A DNA stretch of 64,000 nt, from contig NZ_JQNR01000005.1 in NCBI RefSeq assembly GCF_000745345.1, positions 186,001-250,000 of the forward strand, written 5' to 3'. Both the position numbers and the translations under genes were made by a program. This stretch comes from Actinacidiphila yeochonensis CN732. GTDB taxonomy: Bacteria; Actinomycetota; Actinomycetes; Streptomycetales; Streptomycetaceae. A model generated the notes under the pieces. That model did no database searches, had not been told where the DNA came from, and saw only the letters and a program-made list of their open reading frames with translations. Below, one piece after another: positions 53,590-62,129 of the stretch (position 1 is its first letter; each line of letters opens with the position of its first letter).

Positions 53590-54096
53590 TTATTCGATGC
53601 CGACAAAAGTCTCGTACGCGACGTCATCGAAGAGCACGAAACGGACCTCGTCGACAGCGGTTTCCACCTCTCTGACCGTCCGGACGGCGATCCGGGCGCC
53701 GTCGTCCAATGGCCATCCATAGACCCCGGTGGAGATGGCGGGGAAAGCGACGGTGGCAGCCCCGAGGCCGTCAGCAACCCGGAGGGACTCGCGGTAGCAG
53801 GAAGCCAGCAGTGCGGAACGGTCCTCATCGGGCTGCCATACAGGGCCGACTGTGTGGATGACCCAGCGCGCGGGAAGCCGCCCGGCGGTGGTCGCGACCG
53901 CCTGGCCCGTGGGCAGTCCGCGACCGTAGCGGGAGGCGCGAAGCTCCCGGCACCCGGCGAGGATCTCCGGACCGCCTTTGCGGTGGATCGCGCCATCGAC
54001 ACCGCCGCCGCCCAGTAGAGACGAGTTGGCGGCGTTGACCACCGCGTCGACCCGCTCTTCGGTGATGTCGCCCCGTACAAAGGTGATGAGAGCCAT
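53590..54096 (-). CDS. Macro-domain protein (O-acetyl-ADP-ribose deacetylase type)
   Basis: Encodes 168 residues from MALITFVRGDITEERVDAVVNAANSSLLGGGGVDGAIHRKGG, the classical macro-domain start in which the NAAN Asn and the GGGVDGAIH loop contact ADP-ribose. The second loop is AFPAISTGVYGWP. The layout is the MacroD/YmdB type, which hydrolyses O-acetyl-ADP-ribose or mono-ADP-ribosyl-glutamate/aspartate. Base use is a little lower in GC than most neighbours. It is monocistronic. With the ADP-ribosylglycohydrolase at 36-37 kb it is the second ADP-ribose-reversing enzyme in the window. Confidence 0.93.
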   Translation of the reverse strand: MALITFVRGDITEERVDAVVNAANSSLLGGGGVDGAIHRKGGPEILAGCRELRASRYGRGLPTGQAVATTAGRLPARWVIHTVGPVWQPDEDRSALLASCYRESLRVADGLGAATVAFPAISTGVYGWPLDDGARIAVRTVREVETAVDEVRFVLFDDVAYETFVGIE

Positions 54097-54607
54097 GGCG
54101 TCATGATGGATCGCCCTTCGCCCCCTGGATAGGCGCTGATCGAGGGCAGACGCGCCACCGATGAGCGATCAGGGCGCCACGGAGGCCATCGTCGACCGCG
54201 CGCCGAACGCATCAGCCCGGACAGTCCGGACAGTCCGGACGGCAGGGGCACCAGAGGCGGCGGAGGCGACTCAAACGCCCTGGGCGGCCCGAGCGCCCCG
54301 GACGTCCCGGCTCGACCCTGCGGACCGAACGGCAAGTGCACCGCTCCGCGCCCGATACTCGCGCGGGTCGCAGCCGCACTCGTGACGGCATCCCCGGCAT
54401 TGCGCGCCCGCGCAGCGGAAGCAAGGACGGCGGCACCCTCGGCCGGTTCGAAGCCCAGGCAGGCACGGATGCCCCTCAGTCGCGAGGCCATGGCAGTTCT
54501 CCTCACCATTCTCGACACCAGAGCGTTTCTGGCACTGACATAACTTTAGGTCGAGCCAATCAACGCGGCAAGGATTTCCTTAGGTCCGTCACACTAAAGT
54601 GGGACTC
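54097..54607. other. About 510 bp intergenic region
   Basis: Divergent promoters of the macro-domain and TetR genes. It contains GGACAGTCC twice in tandem (54219-54227, 54228-54236) plus GGAC. The last 80 bp before the TetR gene are AT-rich (GACATAACTTTAGGTC near 54536-54551), as expected for a promoter. No gene is supported. Confidence 0.4.
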
Positions 54608-55237
54608 ATGGCCCAACTGCGCGAGGCGAAGAAACAGCGGACCCGGCGGGCGATCACGGATGTGGCGGCGACCCTGTTCCTCGAACGGGGCTTCGACGAG
54701 ACGACGATCGCCGATGTCGCCGAGGCCGCCGGCGTCGCCAAGATGACCGTGACGAACTACTTCCCGAGGAAGGAGGACCTGTTCTTCGACATGCACGACG
54801 AGGTGATCCTCGGCCCTGCGCGGGCGTTCGCCGACCGGCCGGACGGCGTCTCCGTGCTCGACGCCGTGCGCGCCTACTACCTGCGGGCTGCGGCCGACCG
54901 CGACCGGATGCTCGGCCTCACCGACGCCGCCACAAGCCGGCTGATCGACCGCAGCCCGGTGCTGCGGGCGCGGCTTCGGGAGATCTTCGACCACCAGGAG
55001 CAGGCCCTTGCGGTGGTTCTCGCCGAGGCGGTGGGAGAGTCGCCCGACGCCTTCACACCGCGCCTGGTGGCGGCGCAGCTGACCTCGGTGCTTCGGCTGC
55101 TGTGGGGTGAGGCGCAGCGGCAGGTGCGGGCGGGCACGGCGGAGGCGGAGCTGCCAGCGACACTGGAGCGCACCGCGCGCGCGGCCTTCGCGCGACTGGA
55201 GCCGTCACTGGACGGATACGGCGTGCGGCACACCTGA
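54608..55237 (+). CDS. TetR/AcrR family transcriptional regulator
   Basis: Encodes 209 residues from MAQLREAKKQRTRRAITDVAATLFLERGFDETTIADVAEAAGVAKMTVTNYFPRKEDLFFD, so the HTH spans about residues 10-58. The ligand domain contains a cluster of hydrophobic helices (VLDAVRAYYLRAAADRDRMLGL). A GTG three codons upstream (54599) is an alternative start. No target is obvious; the nearest divergent gene is the macro-domain gene. Confidence 0.9.
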   Translation: MAQLREAKKQRTRRAITDVAATLFLERGFDETTIADVAEAAGVAKMTVTNYFPRKEDLFFDMHDEVILGPARAFADRPDGVSVLDAVRAYYLRAAADRDRMLGLTDAATSRLIDRSPVLRARLREIFDHQEQALAVVLAEAVGESPDAFTPRLVAAQLTSVLRLLWGEAQRQVRAGTAEAELPATLERTARAAFARLEPSLDGYGVRHT

Positions 55238-55340
55238 CGGCGCGTGCCGAGGCAGCGGTCCCGTCCCGCCCAGCGCCTCCGGCGCGGGTGAACAGCCTGC
55301 TGCCGGCCTCCTGCCGGGGCATCGCCGCAGACCGGTTCGG

Positions 55341-55838
55341 TCAGGCCGAGAGCGGCCTCGCGTCGTCGTCGGTGGCCGCGTCGAGATCGGCGTACACGTC
55401 GAAGAGCCGGCGTACGCCGAGCGCGGCGAGCACCCGGTTGACGTGCGAGCCGCCGTTGTAGGGCCCGTCGTCCCGGGTGGAGCGCCCTCCGTGCGCCAGG
55501 CCGGCGTCACGGTACGGGGCGCCCGGGGAGGGCTCGTGGCCGCCTGAGCGCGTGCGGGCGGTGCTCGTCGAGGCCGCCGCGCCCTGCTCGGGCAGGACGA
55601 TGCGCAGCCGCCCCGCGCACGAGCGCATCAGCCGGCGCGCCCCGATCAGCACACCGACCCCGCTGGAGTCGCAGAACCGCACGTCGGCGAGGTCGAGGAC
55701 GAGGCTGCGCCGTCCGTCGGCGACCACCTCGTGCACTTTCTGCCGGACCGCGGAAGAGGAGAGCAGGTCCAGCTCCCCTGTGACCGTGACCACGGCCCAG
55801 CCGCTCTGCTCGGCCTGGGTCACCTGCACCGGTCCCAC
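55341..55838 (-). CDS. STAS-domain anti-sigma factor antagonist with internal insertion
   Basis: Encodes 165 residues from GTG (VGPVQVTQAEQSGWAVVTVTGELDLLSSS). The STAS core has LVLDLADVRFCDSSGVGVLIGARRLM, where the DSSG serine (near residue 58) is the site phosphorylated by RsbW-like kinases in SpoIIAA/BldG relatives. After RLRIVLPEQG a stretch of about 47 polar residues (STSTARTRSGGHEPSP, later GGRSTRDDGPYNGG) interrupts the domain before NRVLAALGVRRLFDVYADLDAA resumes it. Usual length is about 110-125, so the extra length is this insertion. It sits where the last strand and helix join. Confidence 0.88.
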   Translation of the reverse strand: MGPVQVTQAEQSGWAVVTVTGELDLLSSSAVRQKVHEVVADGRRSLVLDLADVRFCDSSGVGVLIGARRLMRSCAGRLRIVLPEQGAAASTSTARTRSGGHEPSPGAPYRDAGLAHGGRSTRDDGPYNGGSHVNRVLAALGVRRLFDVYADLDAATDDDARPLSA

Positions 55839-56256
55839 CTCGCTCGGCGTCGACTGCGAATGACGTGCCCCGAGCCTATGCCCACTCTCGGTCAGATCGA
55901 CGCCACATAGTGGTCACGCACGGATAACAGAGAGACAAAAGTGATCACATGTGGTGTCAGGTTGGTGCAAAGGCCCGTGCCGTCAACCCTTTGCCGGGTA
56001 CCGTCGGGGAAAGCACGGACAGGCTGTACCGCACCGGCGGGCGGCTTGCCCGCGCGGCGTACACGGCGCGCCGCGTACGGGAGGCGGCGGTTGACCGGCG
56101 CACTGCCCGGAACACGGAGCGCCGATGGGCGCCGGCACGCCGAGGCCGCAGGCAGTCGACGCACATGGACACCGAAGAGCGCAAAGACGAGCAGCACAGG
56201 GCACGGACCGCACCAGGACCGCACCAGGACGGCACGAGGCAGCAAAGGGGCCGGGC
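55839..56256. other. Divergent promoter region of the STAS and ECF sigma genes
   Basis: About 420 bp. It contains two near-identical palindromic octamers, GTGGTCAC (55910-55917) and GTGATCAC (55941-55948), 31 bp apart in an AT-richer stretch. No gene is supported, although open frames run through it into the sigma gene. Confidence 0.45.
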
Positions 56257-56898
56257 ATGGCAACACCCGCACCACCGCGCTGGGACCGCAAGATGCAGCA
56301 GCGGCTGGCGCGTGGCGAGGAAGCCGCTCTCGGCGAACTGTACGACCGCTACGCGTCGCTGGTGCGCAGCCTGGCGTACCGCGTCATGGACGACGACGAG
56401 GCAGCCGACGAGGTCACCCGCGAGGTGTTCGGCTACGTCTGGGAGAACCCGGACGCCTATGAGCCCAGGTATGGTTCGCTGCGCTCCTGGATCGCCGACC
56501 TGACCCAGCACCAGGCCGTACACCGCCTAAAGCAGTACGAGGACGAGGACCGCACCGACCCGCAGGTAGTGGAGGCACGGGTGCGCGAGGCCAACACGGC
56601 GGCGAGGGCCGACTTCATCGTGACCTCGATGCCCGCCCCGTTGCGGGCTGCCCTGGAACTGGCCTATCACGAACGCCTCGACTACCGGGCGGCAGCCGCC
56701 GACCTGGGTGTCAGCGAGGACGAGGCCCGTCGGCGGCTCCGACTCGGCCTGCAGCTGCTGTCCACGGCCGTCGAGCCGTCCGAGGACCCACCCGGGCCGC
56801 ACGACCAGCACGCACAGCCCGACCAGCCCGTGCATCCGGACGGGCACGACCTGTCCGAGCCGCACGGCCGGCACGAAAGCCGCGAGGGCGCCCGGTGA
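56257..56898 (+). CDS. ECF-type RNA polymerase sigma factor
   Basis: Encodes 213 residues from MATPAPPRWDRKMQQRLARGEEAALGELYDRY, with AAGGGG about seven bases upstream. Region 2 is at about 15-85 (LVRSLAYRVMDDDEAADEVTREVFGYVWENPDAYEPRYGSLRSWIADLTQHQAVHRL). Region 4 HTH is at about 120-165 (MPAPLRAALELAYHERLDYRAAAADLGVSEDEARRRLRLGLQLL). A His/Asp/Pro-rich tail of ~45 residues follows (DQHAQPDQPVHPDGHD), longer than usual. The stop codon overlaps the start of the next gene by 4 bp (GTGA), so it is coupled to its probable anti-sigma factor. Confidence 0.9.
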   Translation: MATPAPPRWDRKMQQRLARGEEAALGELYDRYASLVRSLAYRVMDDDEAADEVTREVFGYVWENPDAYEPRYGSLRSWIADLTQHQAVHRLKQYEDEDRTDPQVVEARVREANTAARADFIVTSMPAPLRAALELAYHERLDYRAAAADLGVSEDEARRRLRLGLQLLSTAVEPSEDPPGPHDQHAQPDQPVHPDGHDLSEPHGRHESREGAR

Positions 56899-58382
56899 GC
56901 GGCACCGCGTTCCCGGGCGGCGGCCCGACCGACGGCGGAAGCGGCCGCCCGCGCATCCCCGCCCAGCGTGAGCAGTACGGCGCACCTGACGACCTGCCCT
57001 TCGACCTGCCTCCTCAGACACCCGCACCGTCCGGCGGCGCCGGCCCGGAGGCCGGAACGCGGGAGCGGAACGACACGACGGCCGAGACCGACGGACCGTC
57101 CGAACGTCCCGGACCGCCGGACCGGACTCCGCCGGCCGCGCCGCAAGGACGTGTGGGCGGCGTCGATCGGGTCGCGCGGACGGGGCTCGCGGGTCTGTCC
57201 GGCCGTCCTCATCAGTACGAGCACGCCACCCTCAAGTCGCTGCTGGGCGCGTGGGCCCTGGCAGCCTGCGCGTCGGAGGAGACACAGGCCGTCGAGGCCC
57301 ACCTGGCGGACTGCCAGAGCTGCGCGGAAGAGGCGCGCCGACTGCGCCACGCCGTCACACTGCTGCACCAGGAGGACTCCCTCGACCTGGACCCCATGCT
57401 GCGCGCACGGGTCCTGGATGCCTGCCTGGGCCGGCGGCCGGCCCGTATCCCGGTGCCGGAATGGGCAGGGGCCTACGACGCCGAGACCGCGCGCCTGGAC
57501 GCGCTGCTGCGCGACCTGGGCGACTCCTACTGGTCGGCACCGGTGCGACTCCAGTGGTTCGACGGCGTGCCGGTGCGCCAGCAGTGCACCGTCGGGCAGG
57601 TCATCGCCCACCTCACCGCTGTCGACGGCCTGGTGGGCCGTGCGCTGGGTCTGCCGTCGAGCAGCCGGGGCCTGGGCGGACCGCAGGACACGGAGGGCGG
57701 CGGCCCGGCGGTCCGGGCGTACCACTCCCGGATTCCCGAGGACGAGGAACTGCCCCTCGACCCCTGGGAGCGCACGGCCGCCGACTGGGACGCGCGCGGC
57801 CATCTGCCGGGTGCCACGCTGCGCTCGATGTGGCGTGAGCAGAGCCACCAGCTGGTGCGGACCGTGGCGTTCGCGGGCCACGGCGTGGCCGACCTCGGTG
57901 TGGACTACGGTCACTTCGAGCTGCCGTTCAGGGACGCGTTCCTTGACCGAGCCTTCGAGTGCTGGGTGCACGCCGCCGACATCGCCGAGGCTGTGGACTA
58001 TCCGTACGAACCGCCGGCCCCCGGGCATCTGGCCGGGCTGGTCGACCTGGCGCCACGCATGCTGCCGACGGCGCTCGCCCAGCGGCGCAGGGCCGGGCTG
58101 ACCACCTCGGCGGGCCGGCTGGCGACCGCGGGGGCGCCGGGTCGTTCGCTGCGCCTGGAGATCGAGGGCGATGGCGGCGGCGAGTGGTACCTGCCCCTGG
58201 ACTCGCCCAGCGCGCAGGCGTCCCAGGAGGGGATGGTGGCGCACGTCGCGATGGACAGCCTGGAGTTCTGCCAGTTGGCGGCCGGGCACGTCGAGCCCGA
58301 GCGCACGGCGGCAGGGCAGGTGGGCGACCGGGCCGCCATCCGCGACGTGCTCTTCGCCACGGCCTCGCTGTCCCGGATGTGA
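56895..58382 (+). CDS. Zinc-finger anti-sigma factor fused to a maleylpyruvate-isomerase (mycothiol) type domain
   Basis: Encodes 495 residues from GTG, overlapping the sigma gene by 4 bp. Residues 1-100 are disordered. The zinc-binding anti-sigma motif is at about 110-155: HATLKSLLGAWALAACASEETQAVEAHLADCQSCAEEARRL, with the H-x3-C-x2-C core. From about 195 a DinB/MDMPI-like domain begins: LDALLRDLGDSYWSAPVRLQWFDGVPVRQQCTVGQVIAHLTAVDGLVGRALGL, with a later metal-type RAFECWVHAADIAEAVDYP. There is no membrane helix, so it is a cytoplasmic anti-sigma. MDMPI domains belong to mycothiol-dependent enzymes, which suggests redox or electrophile sensing. That link is inference. Confidence 0.87.
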   Translation: MSGTAFPGGGPTDGGSGRPRIPAQREQYGAPDDLPFDLPPQTPAPSGGAGPEAGTRERNDTTAETDGPSERPGPPDRTPPAAPQGRVGGVDRVARTGLAGLSGRPHQYEHATLKSLLGAWALAACASEETQAVEAHLADCQSCAEEARRLRHAVTLLHQEDSLDLDPMLRARVLDACLGRRPARIPVPEWAGAYDAETARLDALLRDLGDSYWSAPVRLQWFDGVPVRQQCTVGQVIAHLTAVDGLVGRALGLPSSSRGLGGPQDTEGGGPAVRAYHSRIPEDEELPLDPWERTAADWDARGHLPGATLRSMWREQSHQLVRTVAFAGHGVADLGVDYGHFELPFRDAFLDRAFECWVHAADIAEAVDYPYEPPAPGHLAGLVDLAPRMLPTALAQRRRAGLTTSAGRLATAGAPGRSLRLEIEGDGGGEWYLPLDSPSAQASQEGMVAHVAMDSLEFCQLAAGHVEPERTAAGQVGDRAAIRDVLFATASLSRM

Positions 58383-58388
58383 CAGCCC

Positions 58389-58420
58389 GGGGGCGGGCGC
58401 CGCGTGCGGAGCCCGCCCCC
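58389..58420. terminator. Terminator hairpin after the sigma/anti-sigma operon
   Basis: Perfect 10-bp stem GGGGGCGGGC / GCCCGCCCCC with a 12-base loop, starting 7 bp after the anti-sigma stop codon and followed by AGAAAA. Confidence 0.8.
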
Positions 58421-58706
58421 AGAAAAGGCTGAGGAGAGGGAGCCCAGGTCCTGTCCGCCGAACGGAGCCCGGGTCCGGTCTGGCAGTAGATCGTCGCCTG
58501 CCCACAGGGCGGAGGTGGCGGTGTCTGGCGGGTGCGATCGCGCGGCGGAGGGTGGGGGTGCCTCCCGGGCCAACAGGCCCAGGGGGAGAGCGCGGCGGGC
58601 TGCGCCGACGACCGACAACGCGGCGGGTCGGGTACCCCCGTGCGCGGCCGTGGGGGAGCCGGCCCCCGCCGGCCGGGCGAGCTCTGTCAGACGGTGTTAG
58701 ACCGAC
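58421..58706. other. Region between convergent anti-sigma and purU genes
   Basis: About 290 bp beyond the hairpin, with no gene seen. GCC/GGC-rich sequence could fold further. It includes the 3' untranslated side of purU. Confidence 0.35.
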
Positions 58707-59603
58707 CTAGGCGAAGACCACCGTGCGGCGGCCGTTGAGCAGCACCCGGTGCTCGCTGTGCCACTTCACCGCCCGGGCAAGAGCCTGGCACTCCACGTCT
58801 CGGCCGACGGCCACCAGTTGCTCGGGCGTGACGTCGTGGCCGACCCGTTCGACCTCCTGCTCGATGATCGGGCCTTCGTCGAGGTCGGCCGTCACGTAGT
58901 GGGCGGTCGCGCCGATGACCTTGACGCCCCGGTCGTGCGCCTGGTGGTACGGCTTGGCGCCCTTGAAGCTCGGCAGGAAGGAGTGGTGGATGTTGATGAT
59001 CCGCCCGGACAGCTCCCGGCACAGGTCGTCGGAGAGCACCTGCATGTAGCGGGCGAGGACCACCAGTTCGACCTGTTCCTCCGCGACGATCTGCAGCAGG
59101 CGTGCCTCCGCCTCGGCCTTGTCCTGCCGGGTGACCGGGATGTGGTGGAACGGCACGCCGTACGAGGCGGCGAGGTCGCGGAAGTCGGTGTGGTTGGAGA
59201 CCACGCCGACCACGTCGACCGGCAGCGCGTCGATGCTGGCCCGGAAGAGCAGATCGTTGAGGCAGTGCCCGAAGCGGCTCACCATGAGCAGGATCCGCAT
59301 CCGCTCCTGCGAGGGGTGGATGCGCCAGTCCATGTGGTAGGCGTCGCCGACGGCGGCGAAGCTCGCCCGCAGTTTGTCCGCCGTCACCCCGGGGTCGGCC
59401 GAGAAGTGCACCCGCATGAAGAACAGGCCGGTGCCCCGGTCGCCGAACTGCTGGCTGTCGATGATGTTGCAGTCGGTCATGAAGAGGTAGCTGGAGACGG
59501 CGTGCACGATGCCCTGTTTGTCGGGGCAGGACAAGGTGAGGACGTATTGCGTCGTCTGCGCCGCCGCGGGGGTGGCCGATGCCGGTGACTGCTGCTCGTT
59601 CAC
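58707..59603 (-). CDS. purU: Formyltetrahydrofolate deformylase PurU
   Basis: Encodes 298 residues from GTG (VNEQQSPASAT); GTG 59621 is an alternative. It hydrolyses 10-formyl-THF to formate and THF. The N-terminal ACT domain is at about 19-95 (YVLTLSCPDKQGIVHAVSSYLFMTDCNIIDSQQF). The formyltransferase-like domain has RMRILLMVSRFGHCLNDLLFR, INIHHSFLPSFKGAKPYHQAHDRGVKVIGATAHYVTADLDEGPII, with the catalytic Asn-x-His and Asp residues of the PurN/PurU family. The length is normal. It is the first gene on the minus strand after the convergent sigma operon. Confidence 0.95.
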   Translation of the reverse strand: MNEQQSPASATPAAAQTTQYVLTLSCPDKQGIVHAVSSYLFMTDCNIIDSQQFGDRGTGLFFMRVHFSADPGVTADKLRASFAAVGDAYHMDWRIHPSQERMRILLMVSRFGHCLNDLLFRASIDALPVDVVGVVSNHTDFRDLAASYGVPFHHIPVTRQDKAEAEARLLQIVAEEQVELVVLARYMQVLSDDLCRELSGRIINIHHSFLPSFKGAKPYHQAHDRGVKVIGATAHYVTADLDEGPIIEQEVERVGHDVTPEQLVAVGRDVECQALARAVKWHSEHRVLLNGRRTVVFA

Positions 59604-59648
59604 CCCCTCAGCCTGGCACACCGGGGTGCCGCACGGGAGCTTTGTCCG

Positions 59649-60095
59649 TCACGCGGACCGGTTGTAGATCGCCAGGATCTCCAGGGTGCGCGGGGGCGCC
59701 TCGGGGTCGTCGCCGTCGGCGGCGGCCATCCTCAGGTGCGCCTCGCGGGCGGCGTGCACGGCTCCGGGCCAGTCCGGGTGGTCGAGGTAGGCCACGGACG
59801 GGGCGTCCGCACCGACCTGGTGCAGGATCTTCAGCACCCGCAGCACCGCGGCGTCGACGAGGGCGGCTTCCTGGGAGTCGCGGAAGATGGTGCCCACGTA
59901 CTTCTCAGCGGACCAGTTGTCGAGCCAGGTGTCCTCGACGAGGCGGTAGACGGCGTCCGTGACGTCGCCGTACCCGTCGCGTCCGGTACGCCAGACCTCC
60001 ATCTGGAAGACCGGGTCGCCGATCATGTGCAGCGCCGAGCGCACGTTGCTGCGCCAGCGCCACCACGGCATGTCATTGAGCGGCATACCCCCCAT
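59649..60095 (-). CDS. SCO4402-like conserved hypothetical protein
   Basis: Encodes 148 residues from MGGMPLNDMPWWRWRSNVRSALHM. It is Trp-rich at the N-terminus, then DAVYRLVEDTWLDNWSAEKYVGTIFRDSQEAALVDAAVLRVLKILHQVG. I recall nearly the same sequence as a conserved actinobacterial family named after S. coelicolor SCO4402. No enzyme motif is visible and the function is unknown. The start could also be the ATG at 60086, which has GGGGGG just upstream. It lies 45 bp from purU on the same strand, so the two may share a transcript. Confidence 0.85.
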   Translation of the reverse strand: MGGMPLNDMPWWRWRSNVRSALHMIGDPVFQMEVWRTGRDGYGDVTDAVYRLVEDTWLDNWSAEKYVGTIFRDSQEAALVDAAVLRVLKILHQVGADAPSVAYLDHPDWPGAVHAAREAHLRMAAADGDDPEAPPRTLEILAIYNRSA

Positions 60096-60338
60096 CGTGG
60101 AGGAGCGTCGGCCGCGACGGGAAGAGTTCACCGAACTTTGCACAGCTCACGATCGTACGCAACGCTCCGGCCGACCCGATAATTCACCCGAAAGTGACGA
60201 CAGGATGACGTTTGGCCACTCCCTGTGCGCAGTACTGCCACGGGCGGCCTCCGCGCCGGGAGCGGTAGGGCCTGGAAGGGCGCCCGGGGGCCGCCGGCGC
60301 GGCCAGATGCGCCGGGGACGGGCCGCGACCGGGGGCGA

Positions 60339-61856
60339 TCAGAGTTCGCTGTACTGGCGCTTGGTGAGGCCGTACTGGTCGGCGATGGAGTTCCAGAGCT
60401 TGACGGCCTTCTTCTTCTCCGTCGTGGCGGTGCCGCTCTCCTTGTCGCCGGCCTGGGTCTCGGCGGTACCCCGCGCGTGGCCCCCGTGGCAGAGCTTGTG
60501 GTTGCCCTTGGCCTGGTTGGCCCAGTTCGCGTAGTGGGTGTCGGCCGCGGAGGACGCCTGCCACGCCTTGGTGAGGGCGTCGGTGAGGGCGGCGTGGTTG
60601 GGCAGCTTGTCCACCGGGAGCGTGGACAGCTTGCTGACCAGGTCCTTGCGCTGCCCCGCCGCGGTGCTGAGATCGGACGCGGCACCGGCGAGGTCACCGC
60701 AGCTCTTGATCGACTCCACCGCGCTCACCACCGAACTGCGGCTGGCACCACTGGTGCTGAGCAGGGTGTTCAGCGCGTCGGCCTGCTGCTTGGCCGCATC
60801 GGCCGCGGCGTCCGGACCGGAGGTGCCGCTGGCGGAGGCGCTGGGGGCCGAGGCGGAGGGGGTGTCCGCGGCCGTGCCGGAGCCTGAGCCGCCGCTGTTG
60901 AGCAGGGCGCCGACGACCAGGCCGGCCACCACGCAGCCGGCGACCACGATGCCGATGACCACCTTGGGGGACATCCGGCGGCGGCCGCCGTTGCCGTCCT
61001 GGCGGCCGTAGCCCTGGTCCGGGCCGTAGCCGGGCTCGTGTCCACCCGGTGCGCCCGGAGCGGCGGGACCGCCTCCGTAGGGCGAGCCGGTCTGGGCGTA
61101 GGGCTGGGCGGGCTGCTGCCGGTTGGGCGGCTGGATGATGCGCGGTCGCACCGGCTCGGGGGCGGGGACGTCGTTGCGGAAGAGGTGGTCGTAGTCGCTG
61201 TCGTGGCCCGGGTTGGAGGCGGCCGGCTGCTCGTAGCCGGGGTTGGGCGCGGACTCCTGCTCGTAACCGGGGCCGGGGACAGCCTGCTGCGGGTAGCCGT
61301 ACCCGGACGCGTAGGGCTCCTGCCCGTTGTGAGTGCCGCCCTGGTAGGGCTGCTCGGCGCCGTACTGGCTGTAGCCGCCGGGCTGTTCGTACCCCTGGCC
61401 GTAGCCCTGCTGCGGCTCCTGGAAACGCGGCATCGCCTGGGTGGCCTCGGCGGGCTCCTGGGGAGCCGCCGAGGCGGGTATGTACTGGGTCGGCGCCAGC
61501 GGGGGCAGAGGTCCGCCGGACTGGTCGGCCACGGGGTCCGCCGCGGGGTAGGGCGGCAGCATCTGGGTGGCCTCCGCGGGCGGCGGCCCCGGGAGCGGCT
61601 GCGGCACCACGACCGGCGCGGGGCCGAAGGCGTCGGCGGGGTGGCCCGGGTCGGCCGCCGGGTAGGGCGGCAGCATCTGGGTGGCGTCAGCGGGCTCCAC
61701 GGCGCCCTGGGGCGCCTGCTGCCCCGCGGGGGAGCCCCAGGGGGCGCCGCCGGCCGGCTGGACATGGTCGCCGTACGGCAGCGGTGGCTGGGCTGACGGG
61801 AGAACGACGCCCCGGTACGCTTCCTGCGATTCCTCGCCGCGACCGCTGCTGTTCAT
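60339..61856 (-). CDS. Proline/glutamine-rich protein with one membrane anchor and helical external domain
   Basis: Encodes 505 residues from MNSSGRGEESQEAYRGVVLP, with GGGAG about nine bases upstream. Residues 1 to ~320 are low-complexity P, Q, G, Y with internal repeats, notably ATQMLPPYPAADP twice (near 60 and 95) and a related ATQAMPRF. One membrane helix (VVIGIVVAGCVVAGLVVGALL, about 328-348) is followed by a Ser/Ala linker and a ~140-residue external helical domain with two Cys (KSCGDL and HKLCHGG). The pattern resembles actinobacterial proteins with Pro-rich cytoplasmic tails. Function unknown. Confidence 0.85.
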   Translation of the reverse strand: MNSSGRGEESQEAYRGVVLPSAQPPLPYGDHVQPAGGAPWGSPAGQQAPQGAVEPADATQMLPPYPAADPGHPADAFGPAPVVVPQPLPGPPPAEATQMLPPYPAADPVADQSGGPLPPLAPTQYIPASAAPQEPAEATQAMPRFQEPQQGYGQGYEQPGGYSQYGAEQPYQGGTHNGQEPYASGYGYPQQAVPGPGYEQESAPNPGYEQPAASNPGHDSDYDHLFRNDVPAPEPVRPRIIQPPNRQQPAQPYAQTGSPYGGGPAAPGAPGGHEPGYGPDQGYGRQDGNGGRRRMSPKVVIGIVVAGCVVAGLVVGALLNSGGSGSGTAADTPSASAPSASASGTSGPDAAADAAKQQADALNTLLSTSGASRSSVVSAVESIKSCGDLAGAASDLSTAAGQRKDLVSKLSTLPVDKLPNHAALTDALTKAWQASSAADTHYANWANQAKGNHKLCHGGHARGTAETQAGDKESGTATTEKKKAVKLWNSIADQYGLTKRQYSEL

Positions 61857-61972
61857 CGCCGTCCACTCCCGCCTGCTGACCGTTGCAAACCGTCGGCCAA
61901 CGCTACCGGGTTGGTGGTGGAGCGGGTAACGCGAGCCGGTCGATGAGCGCGGACTCACAGGCGGGGCAGGTG

Positions 61973-61996
61973 TCCGCCGTCCTTGCGGACGGCGGA
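61973..61996. terminator. Terminator hairpin after the TPR regulator gene
   Basis: Perfect 10-bp stem TCCGCCGTCC / GGACGGCGGA with loop TTGC, in the gap downstream of the minus-strand regulator at 62130-63509. Confidence 0.7.
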
Positions 61997-62129
61997 TTCA
62001 GCGGGCCTGCCCAGGTGTTTGACGGACCCGAGCGAACCTGGTGTCGGTCCGGTAACGATTCGGTGTGCGGCCGCGGACTTCCCTCCTGATCTCCCGTTAT
62101 GCCTCATTGGCCGCACGCTCCGTCCCCCT

